From Prevotella sp. (lineage in GTDB: Bacteria; Bacteroidota; Bacteroidia; Bacteroidales; Bacteroidaceae), in contig JALFCW010000120.1 in the NCBI GenBank assembly GCA_022771625.1, positions 34,891 through 98,890 of the forward strand: DNA of 64,000 nucleotides. Direction: 5' to 3'. The notes under the pieces were generated by a model. That model saw only the letters and a program-made list of their open reading frames with translations. It ran no database searches and was not told the origin of the DNA. The position numbers were made by a program, and so were the translations under genes. Below are positions 17,533 through 27,131 of the stretch, piece by piece (the first letter of the stretch is position 1; each line of letters begins with the position of its first letter).

Positions 17533-20403
17533 TTATTTCCAATTTCTTATTGTTTCCTGCATGAAAATGGCATCCATTGTCCATGTGGCACAGTCATTTG
17601 TCCATATAGAAGCCTTTTGTGACAGCGGAAGATTATTGACAAGACTATCCCATGCGGCCTTAGCTGTAGGAGCATTGCCTTGCCATGCGGCATAAGCCTG
17701 CAGACGTGGTATTCTGAACTTATTGTGCTTTATTTCCCATGCTTTCTCCTTATATTGACTACAGAACAATCTCCATAAATAGAAGAATTTAGGATCATCT
17801 ATTGACAATTGAAGTTCGTTGAGAAGTTCAAATCCACCCATTATCGGCATAAGATGGTTGGTAGTCTGCTCATCAGGCATATCAGTAGATATTACACCTG
17901 TTGCCGGGTCATATCCTAAAGCCAATGGTCCCTGGAAGAAATGGTGAGGCAATCCGATTATTGATTTCATGCCTGCCAACAATTTGTCGCGATACTTTGT
18001 ATTACCAAATCGTTCCCATTCAGCGAGCCAGTTGGAGGCATAGCCAACCCAGTCGGGCCCGATCCTAAGTCTGGCAGGAGCTAAACAAGGATATTTGTCC
18101 CTTGGTTGGGCAAGGCGCATAGGGTCGAGGGTATAAAGCAGGGTATCTGCATCCGCCACCTCGTGGATGATGTCACCAAGCCGGTCGTCTGCTGTTAGAT
18201 AAAAGAGGAATCTGTTCCACCAAGCCTCGCTAATTCTTGACTCCTTGGCTCCACATCCCCAATGCACAACATTATGGCGACTGCCCAGTCCTGAATGTGG
18301 ACCGAAGTGATAGGTGTCAACCTCTGAGCAATGTCGGGTCATAGCCTCAGCCATACGCCATACCCTGCTGTCGGCAGTGCGCAGAAACTGATACCAGAAC
18401 ATCGTGGGTGAAGCCAGTTCGGTATTGTCCCAGGCATAGCCTCCCACGTCATAACGCCACTCGTCGCGACTTGTGTCGTAGCCGTGCATCACGTCTCCAT
18501 AGTTGAAGAACCCATACCATCCATGTCGCTCTATTTCCCTTTCATAAAAGTCCATGATACCGCCAAGCGTGCCTTCTATGAGTGAGTCACGACTATTCTC
18601 CATTATTGGAAGACTCCATATACCGAATGCCCTCTTGCGGTGAAGATAGTCGGGTGTTGGCAGTAATACACAATCATCGTAATAGTCGGGATTAATATAT
18701 ATTATACTTGTGCGAGCTATTCCCCATGCAGTGCTCATACCTGGCTGCACGTCCTCGTAGGCATATTCCAACGAATGGGGAATGGTGTCGTAATGAACGA
18801 AACAGAAAGGCTCTGCCTCTGGAGAATAAAGACTGACGATGACGGATGCCGAGTCGCCCCTTGCTCCGTCAACCTGCAGTGTGGACGGATAACTCTGCCA
18901 GAAATCCTTCAGTCGAAATACAGTTGAAGAAACACTGTCACCAATCTCTACCCTACCTCCACTTCTATTGCCTTCGATAGTTCCAATCCATGGACTGATG
19001 CTTGTAGCGCGCTTTCTTATAGAGTAGCCATTTGGAGACAGTTGACTAAGTCTAAAGCCATCCCACTTGGCGATTTGCCGGAGAGTTTCAAGTGTCTTGT
19101 TGTCTTTCTTCTCCATATCTATCGGCCGGCGGGAAATAAGTGGTTGCACAGACATTCTGCTGCGGTCGTCAAACTTTACATATCTTTCGAAAGCCTCACC
19201 ATGCATTGGCACCTTGAAACGGATTGAAAGTTCTTTGAGTCCCTCTTTATTTAGTATGCTGTCAACCAATAAGGTATGCACAAATTTCACCTGTTTGCTT
19301 CCTTTATAAGTGTAAGCCCTAATGACAAAGTTGTCACCCGTGAACTTATGTACAGTAGAAATATTGCCCTTTCTTTCTACAATATGTTCCACTATGGGGC
19401 ACTCCTTATTATTGAGCGTCACTGTAAATGGAGGTATTACGCCTTCAGTCAATGACACTTCGCCATACCCCTTCGTTTTTCTATTCTTGGAATTCTTTTT
19501 GATGCCCTCCTTTGAAAGAATACAGGAATCCACCCCTTGTGGTATGACAGCCGTAAAGGCTTGCCATTTTGCACTTCCGTCACTCCACGATGCAAGTCTT
19601 CGGGTTTCCAATCCGATGTTTTCACCCTTGTCTGTCTTTAGGACAAAAGCGTAATCGTTTTCTTTCACCTCACCCTGGTCGAAAGGAACCCCAAAGGTAA
19701 CAGCACCTTGTCCCTTACCTCCAATCCATTTCAGCACTATGCCGTCATGGTCAGGATCTGTACAAGAATATCTGAAATTTTTCATTTCAGCATGGGCTAG
19801 CGTCGTCCTAAAACCAAAATAACCGCTCTTTAATGGTTTAGGGTCAACGTAATCCACCAAACATTCGCCGTCAATAATATATCTCACCCTACCGTCAATA
19901 GCCTCAAGTCGGATATGATACCAATGGTTGGCCTTTATTAGATGTTCTTTATCGGTATATTCCCTGAGAATAATAGGTTTCAGCCACTCTTCTTCAACTG
20001 ACGGGGCATAGCCAGTATAACGTCGAAAACGTGTCGTAGTGTTCCAGTTGCCACCATAACCCAGATAATACATTTTCAGCGCATAGTTATTAGCAAACTT
20101 TCCTCCATAGCCTCCACATTTGTCAGCCATCCAGAAACAGTTGAGGTCACTGACACGGATGTTTCCCTTGTCATCACGGAATTGAGGATCGGAGACGATA
20201 CGGGCGTCATATTCAATGATGGTGTTGCCCGTCATTCTGTTGGTATTCCAAAGTGTAAGACCTTTTGGCGCAATAATCGTAGTCACGCCATCTTGTGTGG
20301 TGACTGATGACGAGGCATCCTCTGCCTCTATCCACCAATCGCCATTAGCATTTGCCGAAATGCCAATTGCCGAAAGAAGAATAATAATAAGCAGTCTTCC
20401 CAT
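17533..20403 (-). CDS. DUF6250 domain fused to exo-rhamnogalacturonan lyase-like (PL26/PcRGLX) protein
   Basis: 956 residues with signal peptide MGRLLIIILLSAIGISANAN. Residues about 22-210 form a concanavalin-like DUF6250 region (WWIEAEDASSSV, GYFGFRTTLAHAEMKNFRY). From about 220 the PcRGLX-like order follows: a RIFT-barrel start (VTFGVPFDQGEVKENDYAFV, RRLASWSDGSAKWQAF), a central beta sandwich, and a C-terminal alpha/alpha toroid (YDTSRDEWRYDVGGYAWDN, GSRHNVVHWGCGAKESRISE). The fungal prototype PcRGLX releases unsaturated GalA-Rha from chain ends, which would feed the GH105 encoded immediately upstream in the operon (47 bp). Family assignment is from memory of motifs and should be checked by profile search. 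Confidence 0.75.
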   Translation of the reverse strand: MGRLLIIILLSAIGISANANGDWWIEAEDASSSVTTQDGVTTIIAPKGLTLWNTNRMTGNTIIEYDARIVSDPQFRDDKGNIRVSDLNCFWMADKCGGYGGKFANNYALKMYYLGYGGNWNTTTRFRRYTGYAPSVEEEWLKPIILREYTDKEHLIKANHWYHIRLEAIDGRVRYIIDGECLVDYVDPKPLKSGYFGFRTTLAHAEMKNFRYSCTDPDHDGIVLKWIGGKGQGAVTFGVPFDQGEVKENDYAFVLKTDKGENIGLETRRLASWSDGSAKWQAFTAVIPQGVDSCILSKEGIKKNSKNRKTKGYGEVSLTEGVIPPFTVTLNNKECPIVEHIVERKGNISTVHKFTGDNFVIRAYTYKGSKQVKFVHTLLVDSILNKEGLKELSIRFKVPMHGEAFERYVKFDDRSRMSVQPLISRRPIDMEKKDNKTLETLRQIAKWDGFRLSQLSPNGYSIRKRATSISPWIGTIEGNRSGGRVEIGDSVSSTVFRLKDFWQSYPSTLQVDGARGDSASVIVSLYSPEAEPFCFVHYDTIPHSLEYAYEDVQPGMSTAWGIARTSIIYINPDYYDDCVLLPTPDYLHRKRAFGIWSLPIMENSRDSLIEGTLGGIMDFYEREIERHGWYGFFNYGDVMHGYDTSRDEWRYDVGGYAWDNTELASPTMFWYQFLRTADSRVWRMAEAMTRHCSEVDTYHFGPHSGLGSRHNVVHWGCGAKESRISEAWWNRFLFYLTADDRLGDIIHEVADADTLLYTLDPMRLAQPRDKYPCLAPARLRIGPDWVGYASNWLAEWERFGNTKYRDKLLAGMKSIIGLPHHFFQGPLALGYDPATGVISTDMPDEQTTNHLMPIMGGFELLNELQLSIDDPKFFYLWRLFCSQYKEKAWEIKHNKFRIPRLQAYAAWQGNAPTAKAAWDSLVNNLPLSQKASIWTNDCATWTMDAIFMQETIRNWK

Positions 20404-20450
20404 ACTGATTATTTCAATGTTGTATATACTTGTTAAATCACGAATGACAA

Positions 20451-21758
20451 TTATTCAACGTAGAATATCGGTTTGTCGGTCTTTGGGTCAACAGGATAAT
20501 AGTGCACTGCACTGTCGTTGGTTTTAATGCAGTGTGTGGATAGAATGGCATAAATCTCTGCTCCTGCCCATATCACGGGTCCATAGCCATGAGCTGCATA
20601 GTTATTGACAGGACGATAAGCATAGAAAGCCGGATCGAACGCAAGTCCTGTACCTACACAAGTGCCCTCCACCTGACCACTATTTGTGATATGCGCAGCG
20701 ACATAGTTCCAGGCAAGAAGCGTCTGTCCGATATATGGCTCAGCCTCTATCCACCCTTTATTTATGGCATGCGCTAGACAATAGGCGTATATCGCCGTAC
20801 ACGATGTCTCAAGATATGTGTCGTTGCGGTCGAGCAACTGATGCCAAGCCCCATCAGAGGATTGGAGTGCCATCAGTCCGTTGAGGTGCTGCTTGAAACA
20901 ATCAAGGATATACGGGTCCTCTTTCACATCGAGCAATTCGCAGGCAGTGAGCAATGCCCAGCCGTTTGCTCTTCCCCAGAAGAACGACGGGTGATATCCC
21001 GACTCTGTAGGAGTCCATCCATGTCGGTATAGCGATTTCTCCTTCACCCACATCTTCTCACGGAAAAGACGGAACTGACGTAGTGCCTCGTCATAGTCTC
21101 CGTGAAGTGCAAGAGCAGGTATTCCCATAAACATGTCGTCAAGCCAAACAGTGTTCTTGACCGGGCGCAAGCGTGCAAACTGACCGTCTGAATAACGAAA
21201 CTCCTTGTGGGCAATAAAGTCATAATATCTGTCTATTTGCTCCTGCCAAAGTTTATCATTTTTATTTCCCTTTATTCCCTTTGCCTTTATCATGGCGCAG
21301 CAGATGGCACCACAGTCATCAAGTGCATCAGGAGAAACCACCTGCTCCATCAATACATCAATGTCCTCACCTTCATTCTTCATTTTTATAAAGCGTGGAG
21401 CTTGCTTGCACAGAAAGTCCATACGGTCGATTGCATACTTTGTGTAGCGTGCATCACCGGTCACCTCGCCTGCTCTTAACATTGCCGAATAGGTCACTCC
21501 CCACTCGTATGATGTCAGTCGGAAGTCACCTTTTCTAAGGTGCTTTCCCGTCTCGTCAAGTTCGGCAAATGTGGTCTTGTCAAGATAGTCTAATATACGG
21601 TCGATAGATGACTTCACATCTTTCCTGTCCATCACTCCATAATTGTATTTATAGGCAGGTTTCATCAGGTGGAGAGGTGTCGTTGCATCATTTACTACAT
21701 TCTGCGACATGCATGATAAGGGTAAGAATGCCATTAAGGCAGCGAAAGTTAATTTCAT
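20451..21758 (-). CDS. Unsaturated rhamnogalacturonyl hydrolase, GH105
   Basis: 435 residues with signal peptide MKLTFAALMAFLPLSCMSQ; LSC could be a weak lipobox. The alpha6/alpha6-barrel GH105 motifs are present: YEWGVTYSAMLRA, NTVWLDDMFMGIPAL with the catalytic Asp at about 207/208, FFWGRANGW and YLETSCTAIYAYCLAH. YteR-type enzymes hydrolyse the unsaturated galacturonyl residue from delta-GalA-Rha, freeing rhamnose for RhaA/RhaB. It is the first gene of the six-gene minus-strand operon, from promoter/operator site B. Confidence 0.93.
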   Translation of the reverse strand: MKLTFAALMAFLPLSCMSQNVVNDATTPLHLMKPAYKYNYGVMDRKDVKSSIDRILDYLDKTTFAELDETGKHLRKGDFRLTSYEWGVTYSAMLRAGEVTGDARYTKYAIDRMDFLCKQAPRFIKMKNEGEDIDVLMEQVVSPDALDDCGAICCAMIKAKGIKGNKNDKLWQEQIDRYYDFIAHKEFRYSDGQFARLRPVKNTVWLDDMFMGIPALALHGDYDEALRQFRLFREKMWVKEKSLYRHGWTPTESGYHPSFFWGRANGWALLTACELLDVKEDPYILDCFKQHLNGLMALQSSDGAWHQLLDRNDTYLETSCTAIYAYCLAHAINKGWIEAEPYIGQTLLAWNYVAAHITNSGQVEGTCVGTGLAFDPAFYAYRPVNNYAAHGYGPVIWAGAEIYAILSTHCIKTNDSAVHYYPVDPKTDKPIFYVE

Positions 21759-21802
21759 TATCGTAGTGCTGAGTTAAAAGGTTATTAATCTTTATTTCGC
21801 TG

Positions 21803-21872
21803 CAAAAATACGAATATTTTATCATTTTGAACTATAATATTTGACTTTTACCATTACTTTTTATTATTTTTA
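21803..21872 (-). promoter_or_regulatory. GH105 operon promoter with operator (site B)
   Basis: The minus-strand -7 box TATTTTTG is at 21803-21810. The proximal half-site AATATTTGACTTTTACC begins 25 bp away at 21836. The distal repeat 21 bp further (ACTTTTTATTATTTTTATC) keeps the T-rich pattern but has T instead of the conserved G. No -33 CAAA is present. The proximal block TTTTACCATTACTTTTT is almost shared with site E. Confidence 0.65.
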
Positions 21873-21931
21873 TCAACTTTACAACTAAGGGAATGTGCCC
21901 AACCCCAAAAAAGTTAATGAAGACGAGCTTT

Positions 21932-22099
21932 CACCTGTCAACTGAATACCCTATTCACTTGACAACTGAATACCCTATTCTTATCACATTAGAATACCCT
22001 ATTCTTATCACATTAGAACACCCTATTCTTATCACATTAGAACACCCTATTCTTGTCACATTAGAACACCCTATCCACTTGTCAACTGAATAACCCAAT
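21932..22099. repeat. Seven-unit 24-bp tandem repeat array
   Basis: Seven contiguous 24-bp units follow one another. The outer units (1, 2, 7) carry TGTCAACTGAATA or a close variant, and the inner four (3-6) carry TATCACATTAGAA or a close variant, all followed by ACCCTAT in units 1-6. Units 4 and 5 are identical. There are no spacers, so it is not a CRISPR array. It reads through in one frame as an eight-residue repeat, but it lacks a promoter or gene context and I regard it as non-coding. Confidence 0.85.
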
Positions 22100-22145
22100 A
22101 ACTCCTTAACCCAATAACCCCTTACTAAACTAACAATTGATTTTA

Positions 22146-22221
22146 CTGCCACTACTGCCACCTTTGCGTCTATCGACCTTATTTTCATATAGTTAAGTGG
22201 TGGCAGAAAAGGTGGCAGAAG
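22146..22221. repeat. Inverted repeat CTGCCACCTTT / AAAGGTGGCAG
   Basis: CTGCCACCTTT at 22155-22165 is perfectly inverted at 22208-22218. A second partial copy on each side (CTGCCACTA; GTGGTGGCAG) makes a compound palindrome with about 42 bp between the perfect arms. No poly-T follows. It lies between the tandem array and the ATPase promoter; its role is unknown. Apart from site B, the array, this palindrome and the promoter at 22315, I see nothing else in the 612-bp gap. Confidence 0.6.
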
Positions 22222-22314
22222 AAGGCTTTTTTGAGCCAAAAATTTGCATATTTCGAGATTTTTTAGTAACTTTACAGCGAAAAAACATCAATTTATAATA
22301 TAATTAGAAAAACA

Positions 22315-22346
22315 TTTGGCAATGTCGATTTTTATTGTTACTTTTG
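22315..22346 (+). promoter_or_regulatory. Promoter of the ATPase/nuclease gene
   Basis: TTTG at 22315-22318, 20 bp, then TACTTTTG at 22339-22346: a full Bacteroidetes-type promoter. The ATG at 22371 follows after 24 bp. Confidence 0.75.
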
Positions 22347-22370
22347 CGGCAAAATTAATATATTAGCACA

Positions 22371-24122
22371 ATGGACGGAATAAGACAAATACCTTACGGA
22401 GTGTCAGACTTCGTGTCGATTAGAAGCAGAAATCTCTATTATATCGACAAGACAATGTATCTGGCTGAACTGGAAAGTCAGCCAGACACATTGATATTCA
22501 TACGCCCACGCCGATTTGGTAAAAGCCTATTCATAAGTATGATGCAGGCATACTACGACAAGGCAATGGCAGGGCGGTTCGACAAGCTGTTTGGCGACCT
22601 TTGGGTGGGCAAACATCCGACACCGCTGCGCAACAGGTATCAGGTGATGTATTTCGACTATTCAAGGGCTGGAGGAACAATCGAGCGACTTGAGGAGAAT
22701 TTCAATGAATACAGTTGTGGATGTATCGACTCATTTATTGACAGATACAAGGATGAATATCCCGAAAGAATTGTCGAGAAGGTATTACAGACCAATTCCA
22801 CCCGCGCCAAGCTCAATCTTATCAACAATGCCGCACATGAGCTGCGAATACCTCTGTATCTCATCATCGACGAATACGACAACTTCACCAATATCGTGCT
22901 TAATGAGGAGGGCGAGGCAGTATATCATGCCATAACACATGCCAATGGTTTCTATCGAGACTTCTTCAAACTGTTTAAGGGCATGTTTGAGCGTATATTC
23001 CTGACAGGAGTAAGTCCTGTTACACTCGACGACCTCACCAGCGGCTTTAACATCGGTTGGAACGTGTCGATGAACCCTGAACTCGACAAAATGCTCGGAT
23101 TCTCGACAGAGGATGTGAGGGAGATGTTCTCATATTATAAAAAGGTGGAATTATTGTCTGCTGATTGCGATATTGAGGCTATGATCGAAGAAATGAAGCC
23201 GTGGTATGATAACTACTGCTTTGCCAAGGAATGTCTTGAAAGCGACATAAGGGTATTTAACTGCGACATGGTGATGTATTATCTCAGAAGCTATGTCTCT
23301 CGTGGTCATGCGCCCGAGATTATGCTCGACCCTAACACCAAGACCGACTATAACAAACTGAAGGGACTCATAAAACTCGACAAACTCGACGGCGACCGCA
23401 AGGGAGTGATGCTCGAGATAATTGAAAAGGGAGAGATAAAGGCAACACTCGTCCCATCGTTCTCTGCCATGGAGATGACCAAGCCTGAGATATTCCCAAG
23501 CTTGCTGTTCTATTATGGGATGTTGACTATTACCGGTACAAGGGGCAGTAGGGTTATACTTGGCATACCAAACAACAACGTTAGAAAACAGTATTACAAC
23601 TATATTCTTGAGGTGTATGACAAACTTGGCAACCATGTGAATATCCTAAAGTTAAAAGACTTTTTCGACATAATGGCATTTGACGGCAACTGGCGCGAAT
23701 GTCTCCAATATATGGCCGACTGCTACAAAAACCTTTCTTCTGTGCGCGACAGTATAGAGGGAGAACGCAACATACAGGGATTCTTCCTTGCATATCTCAA
23801 TCTCAACGACTACTATTACACAGCCCCGGAGGTAGAGGTGGCACACGGCTATTGCGACTTCTTCCTTCTGCCCAACCTCACCCATTACCAAGCTAATCAC
23901 AGCTATATCCTCGAACTGAAATACATGCCGAAGAAAGACTATACCGAGGAGGCAGCCGAAAAGCAATGGCAGGAGGCTGTTGAGCAGATAAACGGCTATG
24001 CCGTGGCACCACGCGTTGAAACCCTCCGCCAAGGCACGCAGATGCACAAAATTGTGATGCAGTTTGTGGGATGGGAACTACATAGGATGGAGGAAGTATC
24101 AGTCTTCAAACATAAGGCGTGA
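22371..24122 (+). CDS. AAA-ATPase-like / PD-(D/E)XK nuclease-like protein
   Basis: 583 cytoplasmic residues. The N-terminus IPYGVSDFVSIRSRNLYYIDKT is the start typical of PF09820 proteins. The P-loop-like FIRPRRFGKSLFIS is near residue 45, Walker B is LYLIIDEYDNFTN, and the C-terminus carries a PD-(D/E)XK-type core (GYCDFF...YILELKYMPKKD). These proteins occur in many paralogous copies in Bacteroidetes and lack an established function; mobile-element or defence links have been suggested. It is monocistronic, has its own promoter, and sits in the accessory stretch that splits the PUL. It converges with the broken GH2 gene 32 bp away. Confidence 0.88.
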   Translation: MDGIRQIPYGVSDFVSIRSRNLYYIDKTMYLAELESQPDTLIFIRPRRFGKSLFISMMQAYYDKAMAGRFDKLFGDLWVGKHPTPLRNRYQVMYFDYSRAGGTIERLEENFNEYSCGCIDSFIDRYKDEYPERIVEKVLQTNSTRAKLNLINNAAHELRIPLYLIIDEYDNFTNIVLNEEGEAVYHAITHANGFYRDFFKLFKGMFERIFLTGVSPVTLDDLTSGFNIGWNVSMNPELDKMLGFSTEDVREMFSYYKKVELLSADCDIEAMIEEMKPWYDNYCFAKECLESDIRVFNCDMVMYYLRSYVSRGHAPEIMLDPNTKTDYNKLKGLIKLDKLDGDRKGVMLEIIEKGEIKATLVPSFSAMEMTKPEIFPSLLFYYGMLTITGTRGSRVILGIPNNNVRKQYYNYILEVYDKLGNHVNILKLKDFFDIMAFDGNWRECLQYMADCYKNLSSVRDSIEGERNIQGFFLAYLNLNDYYYTAPEVEVAHGYCDFFLLPNLTHYQANHSYILELKYMPKKDYTEEAAEKQWQEAVEQINGYAVAPRVETLRQGTQMHKIVMQFVGWELHRMEEVSVFKHKA

Positions 24123-24154
24123 GTCAATTCGGGTTACCACCCTGATGGCAATAA

Positions 24155-26951
24155 TTAATTTGGCTTAATCCATTGCAGTAAGTCACACTCCACTATTCGC
24201 AGTTCGCTGCGAACCTTGTCGCCATCCTTTGCCTTGAAGAGGTCAAGCTCGTTGGCCACGGGGGCGGCAAGCTCCTTGATATTGCCAAACTTGTCGGAGT
24301 CGGAGGCTGAGCCTTGCAGTTTGATGGTTATGCTGCCCGCAGGTTGGGATGCGGCAAGGGGAAGATGAACGTAACCCAATGACACGGGAGTCTTGCCCTC
24401 CCAAACGAGGGTATCGTCGGCAAAGATCTGCAAGGGATACTCCCTCTTGCGCCATCCCGTAAGTTTGAGCACCACCTCATCCACGCGCGCCTTCTCCGCA
24501 AGTTCATATTTTATCCATGCCGTTGACATCCTGCCGTCGTTCTTCCATTCTGTGTCCTCACTGTCATCGTAAGAGAGGATGGCATCCTGCTGGTTGCATC
24601 CCGCAGTGGCCGACTTGCACTGTATGGTGCGCTTGATGTCCTTATAGGAAGGAGTGGCGGGAGTCTCTGACCTGACAAACTCGAATGGAGCGTTTGCTGC
24701 ATCCTTCTTGGCATCAAGGGTGATGGACGATGCGGGCATACCGTCGCAGGTGACGTTAACACGCACAACACCCTCTTCGCCGGTGCTTCTCAGTAGAACA
24801 CGGTTTACGCCACATTCAAGGGGCAGTGACTTGGAACGGATGCAGTTGGTGTCATGGCTATCCTTGCCGATACCGCCTATCCATTCCGCTGGACCCTCCA
24901 CTGAGAAGTGCAGCATGTTGGTGGCTAGAGGATTGCGGCGACCCTTGTCGTCAAGAGCCTCTATCTCCAAGAGCACCATGTCGGCAACGAGCTGGTGGTT
25001 CTTTATATTGCTGATGCGAAGCGAGGTGGCCTTGCCTGTGGTCTCTATGCAATGCTCGGAGAGAGCCTTGCCGTCGGCACTGTATGAAATAGCCTTGATG
25101 TTTCCCTGCTCGAAGGCTATGTTCTCAAAGACATGCAGGAAATGGTAGGCCACGGAGTCGCGTCCCGTCTCCTTACCATTGACAAAGAGCCTTACCACTG
25201 GAGCGTCGCTCACTACATATACCGTCTTCTTGAAATCCATGTTGCCATTGTTCCTGTCACGGCAGTATTCCTCATAGTTCCAGTGTCCCACGATATGCGT
25301 CATCGACTTGTCGGGGGTAACCCATCCATTCCACATTACCTGGTGTGCATAGAAAGCATCCTTGGGCAGACGCATGGCATCCACCACGCCCGATGTACGG
25401 TAGTTTGACTCGCCACGGTTGTGGGTGTTGGTGTCGGAGAAGATAATCTTCGTGCCACCGTTGGATACTCGCAGTCCCGTTCCAGGACGTTCCATCCAGT
25501 AGTCATACCACCGGCGCACCATCTCCACGGCAAACTGGTCGTTGTTCTGATTGTATGCCGAGGCGTCGGCATCTCTGTAGAGAGGACCGTCGCCGTGCTT
25601 GTGATATGGATACGACCAGTCGTCCCAATAGCGGCGCAGAGCCTCGTCGCGGCAGTATTCCATTGCCCATACGGGCTTGCCAACCGACTTGTTGATATAC
25701 AGCATCTCACCGCCATATTCGGCACATGTCGCCTTGTTGAGCATCTCGCGGCATCCTATGGCACGGCCTCCGAGCGGGTCGTACTTGTCGCGCAGTTGTT
25801 TCATCTCCATCTGGTGTTCCTCGCTGATGCCCTTGTTGCCACATTCGTAGAAGAGGATGGAAGGGTTGTTGCGGTTGTATATGATGGCGTCCCTCATCAG
25901 TTCCACCCTCTGTTCCCTGTGTCTTCCCTTCACGTCCTTCTCGACGTCTCCCGCGGGCATAGCCTGTATAAGTCCCACACGGTCGCACGACTCGATGTCC
26001 TGCTTCCATGGACATACGTGCATCCATCTCACGAGATTACCGCCCGAGAGTACCATCAGCTCATTGCTGTAGTCGCTCAGCCATGCCGGCACCGACATAC
26101 CCACTCCAGGCCATTCGTTGGATGTGCGCTGAGCATATCCGTGCATCATCATGACACGGTCGTTCAGGTAGGTCATTCCGTCGCGGAAGGCGGTCTTGCG
26201 GAATCCTGTCGTGGTGGTCTGTCGGTCTATTACCTTTCCCTTGACAGTGATACTGGTGTTCACATCATACAGATAGCCATATCCCCACGACCAGAAATGC
26301 AGTCCTTCCACCATCTTCTCAGCACTGACAGTGCGTGTCTCGCCCTTGTCCAAGTTGACTGGAGCAGAGGAGAAGGCAGACAGCTTGGAACCGTCGCGGT
26401 CGATGATTTCCACATTATACACAAAAGTCTGTTTCTTGCCCGTCTCGTTTCTCACCTCCGACTCGGCATGTATGATAGCCTTGCCGCCCTTCACGTCGTG
26501 ATTCTTGGCATAGACGTAAGTACCCGTTGTTCCGAGAGCGGAATAAAGTGGGAGTGTCTGATAGGGGCGGTCTGTCACGTGCAACTTCACGTTCTTGGGC
26601 AGTCCACCGTAGTTGGCGTTGAAGTTCTTGTTATTCCATTGAAATGAAGCCGGACTGAGGGTGTTGTTCGGAAGGTTGTTGTCTGTTTTCACCTCGAGGA
26701 CATTCTCTTTCCCAATGCAACACCTTCTTACCCTTCCAAGTCTTGGGGGCAAGGAATGTCTTGGTGTAAGTCACCTCCGCGTCCGGCAGTTTTTCTATCG
26801 GCACCTTGAAAGCATACTCCTCGTTCCATGCCCGTGGCAGGGTAACCGATTTGTCGCCTATCTTCCATTCGGCGTTAAAGTTCTGCGAACGCTGTGCATA
26901 CGCCGCCGCGATGTTTAGGGCGGCAATTGCTATTATCGAAAGTTTCCTCAT
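24155..26951 (-). pseudogene. GH2 glycosidase broken by internal deletion and frameshift
   Basis: ORFs 26631-26951 and 24155-26752 are two parts of one gene. The first has a signal peptide (MRKLSIIAIAALNIAAAYAQ) and runs as GH2 to TFLAPKTWKGKKV; the second resumes at GKENVLEVKTDN, QWNNKNFNANYGGLPKNV. About 40 residues of the N-terminal jelly roll expected between them are missing, so the lesion near 26715-26722 is a deletion not divisible by three. The rest is intact: Ig-like domains, TIM barrel (YNRNNPSILFYECGNKG, PVWAMEYCRDEALRRYWDD) and C-terminal carbohydrate-binding-like regions. The usual NE acid/base pair reads NK, which I believe is a trait of this GH2 subgroup. The gene has a normal promoter, suggesting recent loss unless it is a sequencing or assembly error. 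Confidence 0.85.
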
Positions 26952-27036
26952 TTACTACCAAGATTAATATACTCCTTCTTTCATGGCATTCAACCTGCGT
27001 CTGAATGTCATCATAATGTTTTCTCCTTTTTGTTGG

Positions 27037-27068
27037 CAAAAATACAGAATTATTCTTGAATGACCAAA
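27037..27068 (-). promoter_or_regulatory. Promoter of the broken GH2 gene
   Basis: On the minus strand TTTG (27065-27068), 20 bp, TATTTTTG (27037-27044). The full -33/-7 pair is present and the 21-bp operator is absent, so this gene is outside the PUL regulon. Confidence 0.7.
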
Positions 27069-27131
27069 CTTTTACTGAAAATTCTATTAAAATCTAATTT
27101 TAAAAGCTACATAACGAAGAAAAGAATACAG

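Noticed and set aside
21893-22093. Short ORF reading eight-residue repeats (HLSTEYPI type)
   Set aside because: It is the translation of a 24-bp tandem DNA repeat; since 24 is a multiple of three any frame stays open. No promoter or homologous protein logic.
21932-22099. Possible CRISPR array
   Set aside because: Units are contiguous without unique spacers, and no cas genes are in the window.
25421-26647. 408-residue plus-strand ORF opposite the GH2 pseudogene
   Set aside because: Antisense shadow: the minus strand has clear GH2 motifs; the plus translation has no domain, promoter or signal and is His/Val-rich as expected for a complement frame.
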